Source: Acidobacteriota bacterium (GTDB lineage Bacteria; Acidobacteriota; Terriglobia; UBA7540). Taken from it: DNA of 5,561 nucleotides. Shown here piece after piece: positions 1 through 5,483 of this stretch. The position numbers and the translations under genes are program-made. The DNA lies in contig JAKASH010000252.1 of NCBI GenBank assembly GCA_021828225.1, forward strand, positions 1 to 5,561, given 5' to 3'. The notes under the pieces are model-generated. The model was not told the DNA's origin. It did no database searches and worked only from the letters and a program-made list of their open reading frames with translations. The first letter of the stretch is position 1. Every line of letters starts with the position of its first letter.

Positions 1-471
1 TGTCCCGATATAGAGTCCCCGCGCGGCCAGTTCCCGCCAGGCCATCAACTGTCCCGCCACAAAGGTGATTCCAAGCGCGGTGGTGACATACAGCCAACGG
101 ACAAATGTCTTGCTTGCCTCTTTCTTGAGCGATCTTCGCGAAAGCTCAAACGTGAAGCTGCTCAAGATCAGAACGAAAGTATTGAAATAGAGGATGGGCG
201 GCAGGGTCGTCTGGACCCAGTCGGTGGAACCCATTGCGCGTACCACCATGGCACTGGTGAGCGCGAGAAAGAGCATGGAGATGGAGACAATCGCCACCCA
301 CATCCCGGCGCGATAGGCCCCCAGTGGAACGGGTGAGTTGTAGGGCCCGCGGTTTCCGCCCGAACCGCCTGGGCCGCCACCACCGCCGTGGCCGTCATTG
401 CCGTTTCCTGGTGGCGGAGTGGATTCTCCCGGAGGACTTGGATTGGTCGGCGTCAAGATTGCTGTTCCCAT
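1..471 (-). CDS. Cytochrome c oxidase subunit III, N-terminal part (runs off left edge)
   Basis: Haem-copper oxidase subunit III, a membrane subunit without redox centres that stabilises the catalytic core and proton uptake in subunit I. The 157 visible codons stay open to base 1. Residues 1-45 are a soluble tail very rich in Gly and Pro, including a run of five glycines near residue 31. Three hydrophobic segments follow: about 56-78, about 90-110 (containing ILYFNTFVLILSSFTFELSRR, typical of the COX3 second helix) and about 128-148 (GITFVAGQLMAWRELAARG). The ATG at 471 is preceded by AAGGGG seven bases upstream, a good ribosome binding site. The gene lies 42 bases after subunit I on the same strand and is the third gene of the oxidase operon. 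The C-terminal helices lie outside the window. I am sure of the family and less sure of the exact subtype. Confidence 0.9.
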   Translation of the reverse strand, partial: MGTAILTPTNPSPPGESTPPPGNGNDGHGGGGGPGGSGGNRGPYNSPVPLGAYRAGMWVAIVSISMLFLALTSAMVVRAMGSTDWVQTTLPPILYFNTFVLILSSFTFELSRRSLKKEASKTFVRWLYVTTALGITFVAGQLMAWRELAARGLYIGT

Positions 472-492
472 GCTTGTGCCCCTTGGCCCCTA

Positions 493-509
493 GGTTATCA
501 CGATAAACC
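493..509. other. Small inverted repeat between oxidase subunit I and III genes
   Basis: GGTTATCACGATAAACC is a near-perfect dyad (TTATC facing GATAA, plus flanking GG/CC with one bulged base). It lies in the 42-base gap between the subunit I stop and the subunit III ribosome binding site. There is no U-tract, so it is not a classical terminator. It could be a weak mRNA hairpin tuning expression between the two genes, or chance. Confidence 0.25.
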
Positions 510-513
510 CGCG

Positions 514-2274
514 CTAACTCGCTGAAATTTCTTCCGGTGAATCTTGCATGACGAAATCCTTCTCAGTTCCCGGCACGCTGTACTCGTAGGCGCCGTGGCA
601 AATCCTCGGCGTGGTTCCGGCAAAATTGCCGGGAGGCGGCGGAGATGAAACCGTCCATTCGAGCGAAGTTGCTTCCCAGGGATTGTCGGATGCTTTGGGC
701 CCCTTGAACAGGCTCCAAAAGAAGTTGAAGACAAAAATGAACTGCGCTGCGCCCACAACCAGGGCGGCTGCCGTGATGAACTGGTGCAAGGGAATCAAGG
801 GTTTTAAAAAATTGTCTGTCAAGGCGGAGTAACGGCGAGGATTGCCTTCCAGTCCGAGAAAAATCATCGGCATGAAGATGGCATACGCCCCGACGAACGT
901 GAACACGAAGTGAATCTTGCCCAGAGTTTCATTCAGCATCCGGCCGAACATCTTTGGAAACCAGAAATAAGTCCCCGCAAATATCGCAAAAATCACAGCC
1001 ATCCCCATGATCAGGTGGAAATGCGCAATAACAAAGTATGTTTCGTGAAGATAAGCATCCAGGGGCGGCTGGGCAAGGAAAAGGCCGGTCAAACCACCCG
1101 TGACAAACAATGAGACAAAGCCAATCGAAAAGAGCATGGCGGTGGTTAGGCGCAACCGGCCTCCCCACATTGTTCCCATCCAGTTGAAAGTCTTCACCGC
1201 CGAGGGGACCGCAACCACCATCGTCATGACCGCAAAAGCAAATCCGGTATAGGGATTCATACCGCTGACAAACATGTGGTGTCCCCACACCATGAAGCTC
1301 AGAAGCCCGATGGCCATGAGCGAGTAAACCATGGCGCGGTATCCGAATACCGGCTTGCGAGAGAAGCACGAGACGATGTGAGAAATGATTCCCATCGCCG
1401 GCAGGATGGTGATGTAGACTTCCGGGTGCCCGAAAAACCAGAAAAGGTGCTGCCATAGCAAGGGCGAACCGCCGCTGTGGTGCAGGAGTTCGCCGCTGAC
1501 CACCAGGTGCGAGGGCACGAAAAAGCTCGTTCCTGCCACGCGGTCCATCATCAGCAGGATGCAGGCCGCCAACAACACCGCATAGGAGAGCAGTTCCAGC
1601 ACCGACGTGAGGAACCATGCCCAGACGGGCAACGGAAGGCGCATCAGCGTCATGCCGCGGGTGCGCAGGCTCAGGGTGGTGGCAATAAAATTCACCGCTC
1701 CCATCACGGTCGCGAAGCAAAACAGACTGATGGCGATGATCCACAAATTCTGGCCCATGCCTTCGCCCGGACCCGCAATCGAACCCACGGCGCTCAAGGG
1801 TGCGTAAGCTGTCCAGCCGGTGATGGGCGGGCCGTTGCTGATAAAGAACGTGGAAAGCAAGACGGACCAGGCGGCAAAAGTGACCCAGAATGACAGCATA
1901 TTGAGCCGCGGGAAGGCCATCTCGCGCGAGCCGATCTGAAGTGGAAGCAGAAAGTTTCCAAATCCCGATTGCGGCGCGACCGTGAGAACAAAAAAGATCA
2001 TCAGCGTGCCGTGGATGGTCATCAGGGACAAATAGTATTCGGGCGTGATCAATCCGCCGGGCGCGCCAGCCGGCGAAAGCGTGCCGAGGACAGGAAGCGG
2101 AAGGTTCGGCCATGCCAGGTGCAGCCGCATCATCCACGAAAGGACCATCGCCAGGAGGACGGAGAACAGCGCGAGGAAGTAGAACTGCCTCCCGATGACC
2201 TTGTGGTCAACGCTGAAAATGTATCTCCCGATGAAACCCCGCCGCTGGGCGGTGTCTTGATGAATCTCTGGCAT
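514..2274 (-). CDS. Cytochrome c oxidase subunit I (A1-type haem-copper oxidase, catalytic subunit)
   Basis: The catalytic subunit reduces O2 to water at the haem a3-CuB site and pumps protons across the cytoplasmic membrane. The protein has 586 residues and about twelve hydrophobic segments. Haem a ligands are H88 (TIHGTLM) and H420, haem a3 ligand H418 (AHFHLIMG), and CuB ligands H283, H332 and H333. Y287 in FGHPEVYI is the tyrosine cross-linked to H283. E285 (Rhodobacter E286) marks the A1 type, and K361 in PSAVKTFNW is the K-channel lysine. The propionate arginines are R480-R481. Oddities: the D-channel entrance residue (Rhodobacter D132) is E118 in QIGSREMAFPR, and the Mg-site Asp is E411 in LHETYF. 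The C-terminus NPWEATSLEWTVSSPPPPGNF is the family's usual ending. The ATG has AGAGG about six bases upstream and follows subunit II by 32 bases. No frameshift was seen. Confidence 0.98.
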   Translation of the reverse strand: MPEIHQDTAQRRGFIGRYIFSVDHKVIGRQFYFLALFSVLLAMVLSWMMRLHLAWPNLPLPVLGTLSPAGAPGGLITPEYYLSLMTIHGTLMIFFVLTVAPQSGFGNFLLPLQIGSREMAFPRLNMLSFWVTFAAWSVLLSTFFISNGPPITGWTAYAPLSAVGSIAGPGEGMGQNLWIIAISLFCFATVMGAVNFIATTLSLRTRGMTLMRLPLPVWAWFLTSVLELLSYAVLLAACILLMMDRVAGTSFFVPSHLVVSGELLHHSGGSPLLWQHLFWFFGHPEVYITILPAMGIISHIVSCFSRKPVFGYRAMVYSLMAIGLLSFMVWGHHMFVSGMNPYTGFAFAVMTMVVAVPSAVKTFNWMGTMWGGRLRLTTAMLFSIGFVSLFVTGGLTGLFLAQPPLDAYLHETYFVIAHFHLIMGMAVIFAIFAGTYFWFPKMFGRMLNETLGKIHFVFTFVGAYAIFMPMIFLGLEGNPRRYSALTDNFLKPLIPLHQFITAAALVVGAAQFIFVFNFFWSLFKGPKASDNPWEATSLEWTVSSPPPPGNFAGTTPRICHGAYEYSVPGTEKDFVMQDSPEEISAS

Positions 2275-2288
2275 CGGCTACCTCTGAT

Positions 2289-2304
2289 TAACGGCTGACC
2301 GTCA
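2289..2304. other. Short hairpin between oxidase subunit II and I genes
   Basis: On the minus strand TGACGG-TCAG-CCGTTA can fold into a six-pair stem (one G-T pair) with a four-base loop, starting two bases after the subunit II stop codon and just before the subunit I ribosome binding site. There is no U-run, so termination is unlikely. It may affect mRNA stability or be chance. Confidence 0.25.
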
Positions 2305-2306
2305 CG

Positions 2307-3125
2307 TTATTGCATCGCGGCCTGCCGCTGCAACCATTTTTGGAAATTCGTTTTAGTCATGACCTGGAGAAACGCTCGCATCCTGTAATGGCCCATACCG
2401 CATAGCTGCGTGCAGACGATTTCATATCGGCCCCCGTCTTCTTTCAGGGCTTGATTCGTAACGGTGAAGTGAATGGGAATCTTCATGCCCGGAACCAGGT
2501 CCTGCTTGATTCGAAGTTCAGGACAAAAGAAGGAGTGGATCACATCCTTCGAGCGAAGGATCAGTTCAATGGGCGTGTCCACAGGAATGCCCAGGGTGGC
2601 GGTTACGATGTCATCTCTTGAAGCCGGATCGTGCTCGCGATCAAGGCCCAGATAATTCCCCATCGCATCATTCATCAGCGACGGGTGGACGGGCCCGAAA
2701 ATGCCGTCCGGGCCCGGGTACCGGAAGTACCAGGCAAATTGCTCGCCCCAGACTTCAATTCGCACGGCGTCGGGCTGCGCCCCGGTGTAATGCATCTGCG
2801 CCCATGTTCGGTGGCCCATGAATTCCAGTCCAACGAAGAGAATGGCCGCCGTAGCCATGCAGATGAACTCGAGCCGGTTGTTGCTGAGCAGATAGGTAGC
2901 TCTCCGGCCGTCATTGCGCCCCCTGTACCTCCACACAAGATACACAAGGCTGAGTTGTGCCAGGACAAAGATGATCCCCATGGCAATGAAGGTGACCGAG
3001 AACTGGTGGTCGATGGCTGGCCCATGAAGCGTGATGTCAACCGGAAACCACCACACGTGGAGTGAAAGCAGCGCGACGGAAACCGCCGTGATTGCCGCCA
3101 AAACCAGTGCAAACGCTAAGGCCAT
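2307..3125 (-). CDS. Cytochrome c oxidase subunit II (CuA-binding)
   Basis: This subunit takes electrons from cytochrome c through its binuclear CuA centre and passes them to haem a of subunit I. From the ATG at 3125 it has 272 residues. Three hydrophobic segments lie at about 2-26, 40-66 and 84-108, followed by a cupredoxin domain. CuA ligands are H197 (DVIHSFF), C238, C242, H246 and M249 in CTQLCGMGHYRM. The usual Glu of that loop is Gln (Q240). An aromatic patch, WGEQFAWYFRYPGPDG (about 126-141), precedes the CuA loops. There is no CxxCH, hence no fused cytochrome c domain. Start: the frame is open to 3221, but the only start codons there are TTG at 3221 and 3188 without a ribosome binding site. 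The ATG at 3125 has GGAG nine bases upstream. The upstream stretch ends in positively charged RERN, so a longer form cannot be excluded. It is the first gene of the operon. Confidence 0.93.
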   Translation of the reverse strand: MALAFALVLAAITAVSVALLSLHVWWFPVDITLHGPAIDHQFSVTFIAMGIIFVLAQLSLVYLVWRYRGRNDGRRATYLLSNNRLEFICMATAAILFVGLEFMGHRTWAQMHYTGAQPDAVRIEVWGEQFAWYFRYPGPDGIFGPVHPSLMNDAMGNYLGLDREHDPASRDDIVTATLGIPVDTPIELILRSKDVIHSFFCPELRIKQDLVPGMKIPIHFTVTNQALKEDGGRYEIVCTQLCGMGHYRMRAFLQVMTKTNFQKWLQRQAAMQ

Positions 3126-3372
3126 AAGGTTCCGCTCCCGGATGCCGCCAGTGCCCGCCGCCGATCCCGATCGCTCATTCCATGGCAATTCATAAGACCA
3201 TAAAGAGGAAGGGTTCGGCAAGCCGTGCGCGAAGAAATAAGGTTAAGGGAAAAATCCTGCCATTCTGAATCTTGCCTTGCGCGCGGAAAAGGCCGAAGAA
3301 TCGCTCGCCCCCTCCAGTCCTGGTCACCCACTTGGGCAACGTGACATTATGAGTTTTCACCCCCAGCGGACG

Positions 3373-3403
3373 ATTATAAGGCCAATGCGCTGGCCTGCGC
3401 AGG
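3373..3403 (-). promoter_or_regulatory. Possible oxidase operon promoter -10 with adjacent dyads
   Basis: The minus strand carries a perfect TATAAT (plus coordinates 3373-3378) about 250 bases upstream of the subunit II ATG. The hexamer seventeen bases further upstream is TGCGCA, a poor -35 match (3/6). The spacer contains the dyad GGCCA-atgcgc-TGGCC (3380-3395), and next to it is the perfect palindrome CCTGCGCAGG (3394-3403), which could be an activator or repressor site. It would give a long 5' leader. Only the -10 is convincing. Confidence 0.3.
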
Positions 3404-3461
3404 TTTGCCATGGTGCTCGCCCGCAGGGTTTTGCAAATCATAGTGACCGCATCTTTTGGAG

Positions 3462-3539
3462 CGGCGCAGTCGTGAGCGCCGAAATGCGCCGGTGGGGACA
3501 CCGGCACTACAGGGAGCCGCGTGACTGTCATTTACAGTC
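3462..3539. repeat. Cluster of three tandem hairpins, possible dispersed extragenic palindromic element
   Basis: Three perfect stem-loops follow one another in non-coding DNA. CGGCGC pairs with GCGCCG (3462-3467 and 3476-3481, eight-base loop). GCCGGTG pairs with CACCGGC (3488-3494 and 3499-3505) around a GGGA loop of the stable GNRA class. GACTGT pairs with ACAGTC (3523-3528 and 3534-3539, five-base loop). None is followed by a U-run, so they are not classical terminators. The arrangement and GC-rich stems resemble REP-type dispersed palindromes. Only one copy is present in the window, so the repeat status is inferred. Confidence 0.45.
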
Positions 3540-3639
3540 CTCGATCAGCACGCAATGCGGGCCGAGGTCGAAATCCTTCATCAAGGCATGCCAGGACGCG
3601 CTGTGCGCGGCCCGTCAGGCCAAGCTGGTATGTAATCAA

Positions 3640-3712
3640 AGAGAGAATACGTAATAACATACTGAATACTAGAAGTGAAATACCATATAGAATAATATAT
3701 CTGCTGTTCGAC
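3640..3712. other. AT-rich island
   Basis: About 70 bases are clearly AT-rich against GC-rich surroundings, with many ATA/TAT steps such as AATAATATAT near 3691-3700. The inverted pair GTATGT (3628-3633) and ACATAC (3657-3662) overlaps its left edge. I found no DnaA-box-like nonamer and no well-spaced -35/-10 pair in it. It may be an upstream promoter element, a bent or easily melted segment, or the scar of inserted DNA. Confidence 0.35.
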
Positions 3713-3787
3713 CTCCAACGCGATCTCAAAATCTACCCGAGGGTGGCAGTGTCTGGTGGCCGGCAAACGGCGCGGCGCCGCGGCGCA

Positions 3788-3803
3788 TGTTTCACGTGGA
3801 ACC
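3788..3803. promoter_or_regulatory. parS: parS-like ParB binding site 1
   Basis: TGTTTCACGTGGAACC matches the widely conserved chromosomal parS palindrome TGTTTCACGTGAAACA at 14 of 16 positions, with the CACGTG core and the GTT...AAC arms intact. It lies upstream of rsmG-parA-parB, 115 bases before the rsmG start, and so outside the gene as I delimit it. ParB would load here as a CTP-dependent clamp and spread. Having parA and parB in the same cluster makes a functional site likely. Confidence 0.85.
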
Positions 3804-3880
3804 TTGCTTCCTTCACTGGAAGCAGCGCCAAAGGAGCCGAGTTGGCCGATGCCCCTCGACTTCTGGAACCGGCGCAGGAT

Positions 3881-3909
3881 TTGCCAGAACCCGCCGCGTA
3901 TCCTACAAT
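3881..3909 (+). promoter_or_regulatory. Sigma-70-type promoter for rsmG (likely leaderless)
   Basis: TTGCCA (3881-3886, 5/6 to TTGACA) and TACAAT (3904-3909, 5/6 to TATAAT) are separated by exactly 17 bases. The rsmG ATG begins only nine bases after the end of the -10, where transcription normally starts. The message would therefore have no or almost no leader, which fits the lack of a Shine-Dalgarno sequence before this ATG. Confidence 0.65.
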
Positions 3910-3917
3910 GCAATTCG

Positions 3918-4550
3918 ATGCTCGACAGGCTCACCGTTCGGAAATTGCTCATCCCGTTTGACGTCACACTTTCCGACGACAACGTTGACAAGCTTCTGGA
4001 ATATCTTGCCCTGCTGCTGCGCTGGAACCGCAAGATCAACCTGACCTCGATTCCAACCCCCGAAGAGTGCGTCACCCGGCACTTCGGGGAGAGCTTTTTC
4101 CTCTCGCGCGTCGTGCCGCTGCAGGGCCGGCTGCTCGACATCGGCAGCGGCGCCGGATTTCCCGGATTGGCCCTCAAGCTCCTCGTTCCAGATCTGGAAG
4201 TTGTTCTCCTGGAACCAGTTGCCAAGAAACGCGCCTTCCTGAAGGAGGTAGCCCGGAGCTGCGGGATGGGTTCGGTCCGTGTTTCGGGAAGCAGGATTCA
4301 GGAGTTCTCTCACGAGGGACCAGCGCATTCTTTTGATCTGATTACGGTTCGGGCGGTAGGCCGGCTGGAGTCGGTGGTGCCGGCGGCGATCGGACTGTTG
4401 AAACCGAACTGCTATCTCTGCCTCTGGGTGGGAAGGCAGCAAGTCGCTGAGATCTGTGGAGCGAATCCGGACCTGCGATGGCAGGAACCTGTTTCCATTC
4501 CTCTCAGCAGCGAAAGGCAGATTTTGGCAGGGCAATGGGTGGGCGCATGA
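3918..4550 (+). CDS. rsmG: 16S rRNA (guanine-527-N7)-methyltransferase RsmG (GidB)
   Basis: A cytoplasmic S-adenosylmethionine-dependent enzyme that methylates N7 of G527 in 16S rRNA; in other bacteria its loss gives low-level streptomycin resistance. The 210-residue length is close to the family's usual length. Residues 1-60 match the family's helical N-terminus, with LLLRWNRKINLTS at 32-44 and the RHxxDS-like motif as RHFGES at 54-59. The SAM-binding loop is LLDIGSGAGFPG (72-83), and the acidic residue ending the next strand is E99 in VVLLEP. The conserved Arg of the later motif is R145 (TVRAVGRL). The frame is open upstream to 3756, which would give 264 residues. I chose 3918 because homology begins there and the promoter ends just before it; an ATG at 3849 has AAGGAG twelve bases upstream and is the main alternative. 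It is followed after 147 bases by parA, a common arrangement. mnmG is not upstream. Confidence 0.95.
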   Translation: MLDRLTVRKLLIPFDVTLSDDNVDKLLEYLALLLRWNRKINLTSIPTPEECVTRHFGESFFLSRVVPLQGRLLDIGSGAGFPGLALKLLVPDLEVVLLEPVAKKRAFLKEVARSCGMGSVRVSGSRIQEFSHEGPAHSFDLITVRAVGRLESVVPAAIGLLKPNCYLCLWVGRQQVAEICGANPDLRWQEPVSIPLSSERQILAGQWVGA

Positions 4551-4554
4551 TGTC

Positions 4555-4585
4555 ATTATATTACTTGTTGTCAGCAACATATAAT
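4555..4585. promoter_or_regulatory. Imperfect palindrome containing a TATAAT, possible parA promoter or operator
   Basis: Just after the rsmG stop, ATTATA (4555-4560) faces TATAAT (4580-4585) and TGTTG (4566-4570) faces CAACA (4575-4579) around a TCAG loop, giving an eleven-pair stem with a five-base bulge on the left. The right arm is a perfect -10 hexamer. The -35 region is poor and no extended -10 TG is present. It could be a parA promoter with a built-in operator, or an mRNA hairpin after rsmG. It lacks a U-run. Confidence 0.4.
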
Positions 4586-4610
4586 CAGGTAATGTTCCTG
4601 GCCGGGAAAA

Positions 4611-4626
4611 TGTTCCACGTGAAACT
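4611..4626. promoter_or_regulatory. parS: parS-like ParB binding site 2
   Basis: TGTTCCACGTGAAACT matches the parS consensus at 14 of 16 positions and keeps the CACGTG core and GTT...AAC arms. It lies in the 147-base gap between rsmG and parA, 71 bases before the parA ATG and 25 bases after the possible -10 at 4580-4585. ParB bound here could also repress parA-parB transcription (inference). Its inner 14 bases are the exact reverse complement of those of site 1. Confidence 0.87.
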
Positions 4627-4697
4627 TTGCAATTGCACTTGCTTAAAAGGCCTAGGTCTGATAGTTTTTTCACCGATTCTCTAGGGATAAGAAAGCC

Positions 4698-5483
4698 ATG
4701 GGACGAGTTATCGCCATCGCCAACCAGAAAGGCGGGGTCGGCAAGACAACCACCGCCATCAACCTTGCTGCGGCGCTTGCCGCTCAGGACATGTGGACGC
4801 TCGTCATCGATTGCGACCCCCAGGGAAACACTACCAGCGGGTTTGGCTTTCAAAAAGACCCCTCGCGGCGCTCGCTCTATCACTCGCTCATCCTCGATGC
4901 TCCGCTCAGCGAGCTGATCCTTCCCGGTCCGGCCGAGGGCATTCAACTGATTCCATCGGACAAGAACCTTGTCGGCGCCAACGTCGAGCTTGTCTCCAAA
5001 CCTGACCGCGAGCAGGTTTTACGGGAAAAGCTTGCTCCGATCCGCGACCGCTTCAATTACACGCTCCTCGATTGCCCACCGGCGCTTGATCTGCTCACGC
5101 TCAATGCCCTTGTTGCGGCAGATTCGGTTCTGGTTCCCATCCAATGCGAGTATTTCGCCCTGGAGGGCGTTTCGGAGCTTCTCGACACCCTGATCCGCGT
5201 CCGGCGGGCCCATAATCCCAAGCTGGCTGTTGAAGGTATTCTGCTCACCATGTTCGACGAAAGAACCAACCTTTCCCACCAGGTCCGCGACGATCTGAAG
5301 GACTTCTTTGGAGAACAGGTTTTTGACACCATGATCCCTCGAAATGTTCGCCTGGCGGAGGCTCCGAGCCACGGAAAGCCGGTGATCCTCTATGATCCGG
5401 ACTGCCGAGGCTCTGAAAGCTATCTTAAACTTGCGAAAGAGGTTATAAGCCATGACCAGAAAGGCGCTGGGGCGCGGACTTAA
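4698..5483 (+). CDS. parA: Chromosome partitioning ATPase ParA (Soj)
   Basis: A ParA/MinD-family ATPase that binds DNA non-specifically as an ATP dimer and is released by ParB-stimulated hydrolysis, moving parS-ParB complexes apart. It has 261 residues, a normal length for chromosomal Soj. The deviant Walker A box is KGGVGKTT (11-18, with signature K11 and catalytic K16), Walker A' is DCDPQGN (38-44) and Walker B is LLDCPP with D125. The family's C-terminal motif PRNVRLAEAPSHGKPV spans 214-229. There is no N-terminal helix-turn-helix domain, as expected for a chromosomal rather than a plasmid P1-type ParA. The ATG is preceded by AGGGA ten bases upstream. The last residues (about 252-261) are encoded in the overlap with parB and look non-conserved. 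A parS-like site lies in its leader region. Confidence 0.98.
   Translation: MGRVIAIANQKGGVGKTTTAINLAAALAAQDMWTLVIDCDPQGNTTSGFGFQKDPSRRSLYHSLILDAPLSELILPGPAEGIQLIPSDKNLVGANVELVSKPDREQVLREKLAPIRDRFNYTLLDCPPALDLLTLNALVAADSVLVPIQCEYFALEGVSELLDTLIRVRRAHNPKLAVEGILLTMFDERTNLSHQVRDDLKDFFGEQVFDTMIPRNVRLAEAPSHGKPVILYDPDCRGSESYLKLAKEVISHDQKGAGART

Larger units (their letters stand above)
3126..3917. other. Gene-free divergent intergenic region between the oxidase operon and rsmG
   Basis: About 790 bases without a gene I can support. Open frames of 113-146 codons exist on both strands, but their translations are rich in Arg, Pro and Ser, have no recognisable domain and lack ribosome binding sites. From left to right the region holds the possible N-terminal extension or leader of subunit II (3126-3221), a possible minus-strand -10 element beside a small dyad (3373-3403), a cluster of three hairpins (3462-3539), an AT-rich island (about 3640-3712), a parS-like site (3788-3803) and the rsmG promoter (3881-3909). 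No tRNA, CRISPR, transposase remnant or mnmG remnant was seen. Confidence 0.6.

Noticed and set aside
929..2137. 402-codon open frame on the minus strand overlapping oxidase subunit I in another frame
   Set aside because: It is an alternative-frame reading of a GC-rich conserved gene. The translation is rich in Arg, His and Pro with no domain, while the overlapping frame carries every catalytic residue of subunit I.
3051..3064. Third CACGTG core in the window
   Set aside because: The flanks lack the GTT...AAC arms of parS, and it lies within the subunit II codons for HVWW.
3190..3531. 113-codon minus-strand open frame upstream of subunit II
   Set aside because: No homology-like motif, no ribosome binding site, and it reads through the hairpin cluster. 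It is unlikely to be coding.
3640..3712. Replication origin in the AT-rich island
   Set aside because: No DnaA-box-like nonamers such as TTATCCACA were seen, so only proximity to parAB suggests it.
3521..3961. 146-codon plus-strand open frame before rsmG
   Set aside because: Its composition changes abruptly across the AT-rich island, it has no domain or ribosome binding site, and it overlaps the rsmG promoter and start.
4643..4670. Possible terminator before parA (AAAAGG...TTTTTT)
   Set aside because: The bases before the T-run form at best a three-pair stem around CTA/TAG, so no stable hairpin supports termination.
3903..4946. 347-codon antisense open frame across rsmG, the intergenic gap and the start of parA
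   Set aside because: It has no recognisable motif, is antisense to two clear genes and crosses the parS site. Its openness follows from codon bias on the opposite strand.
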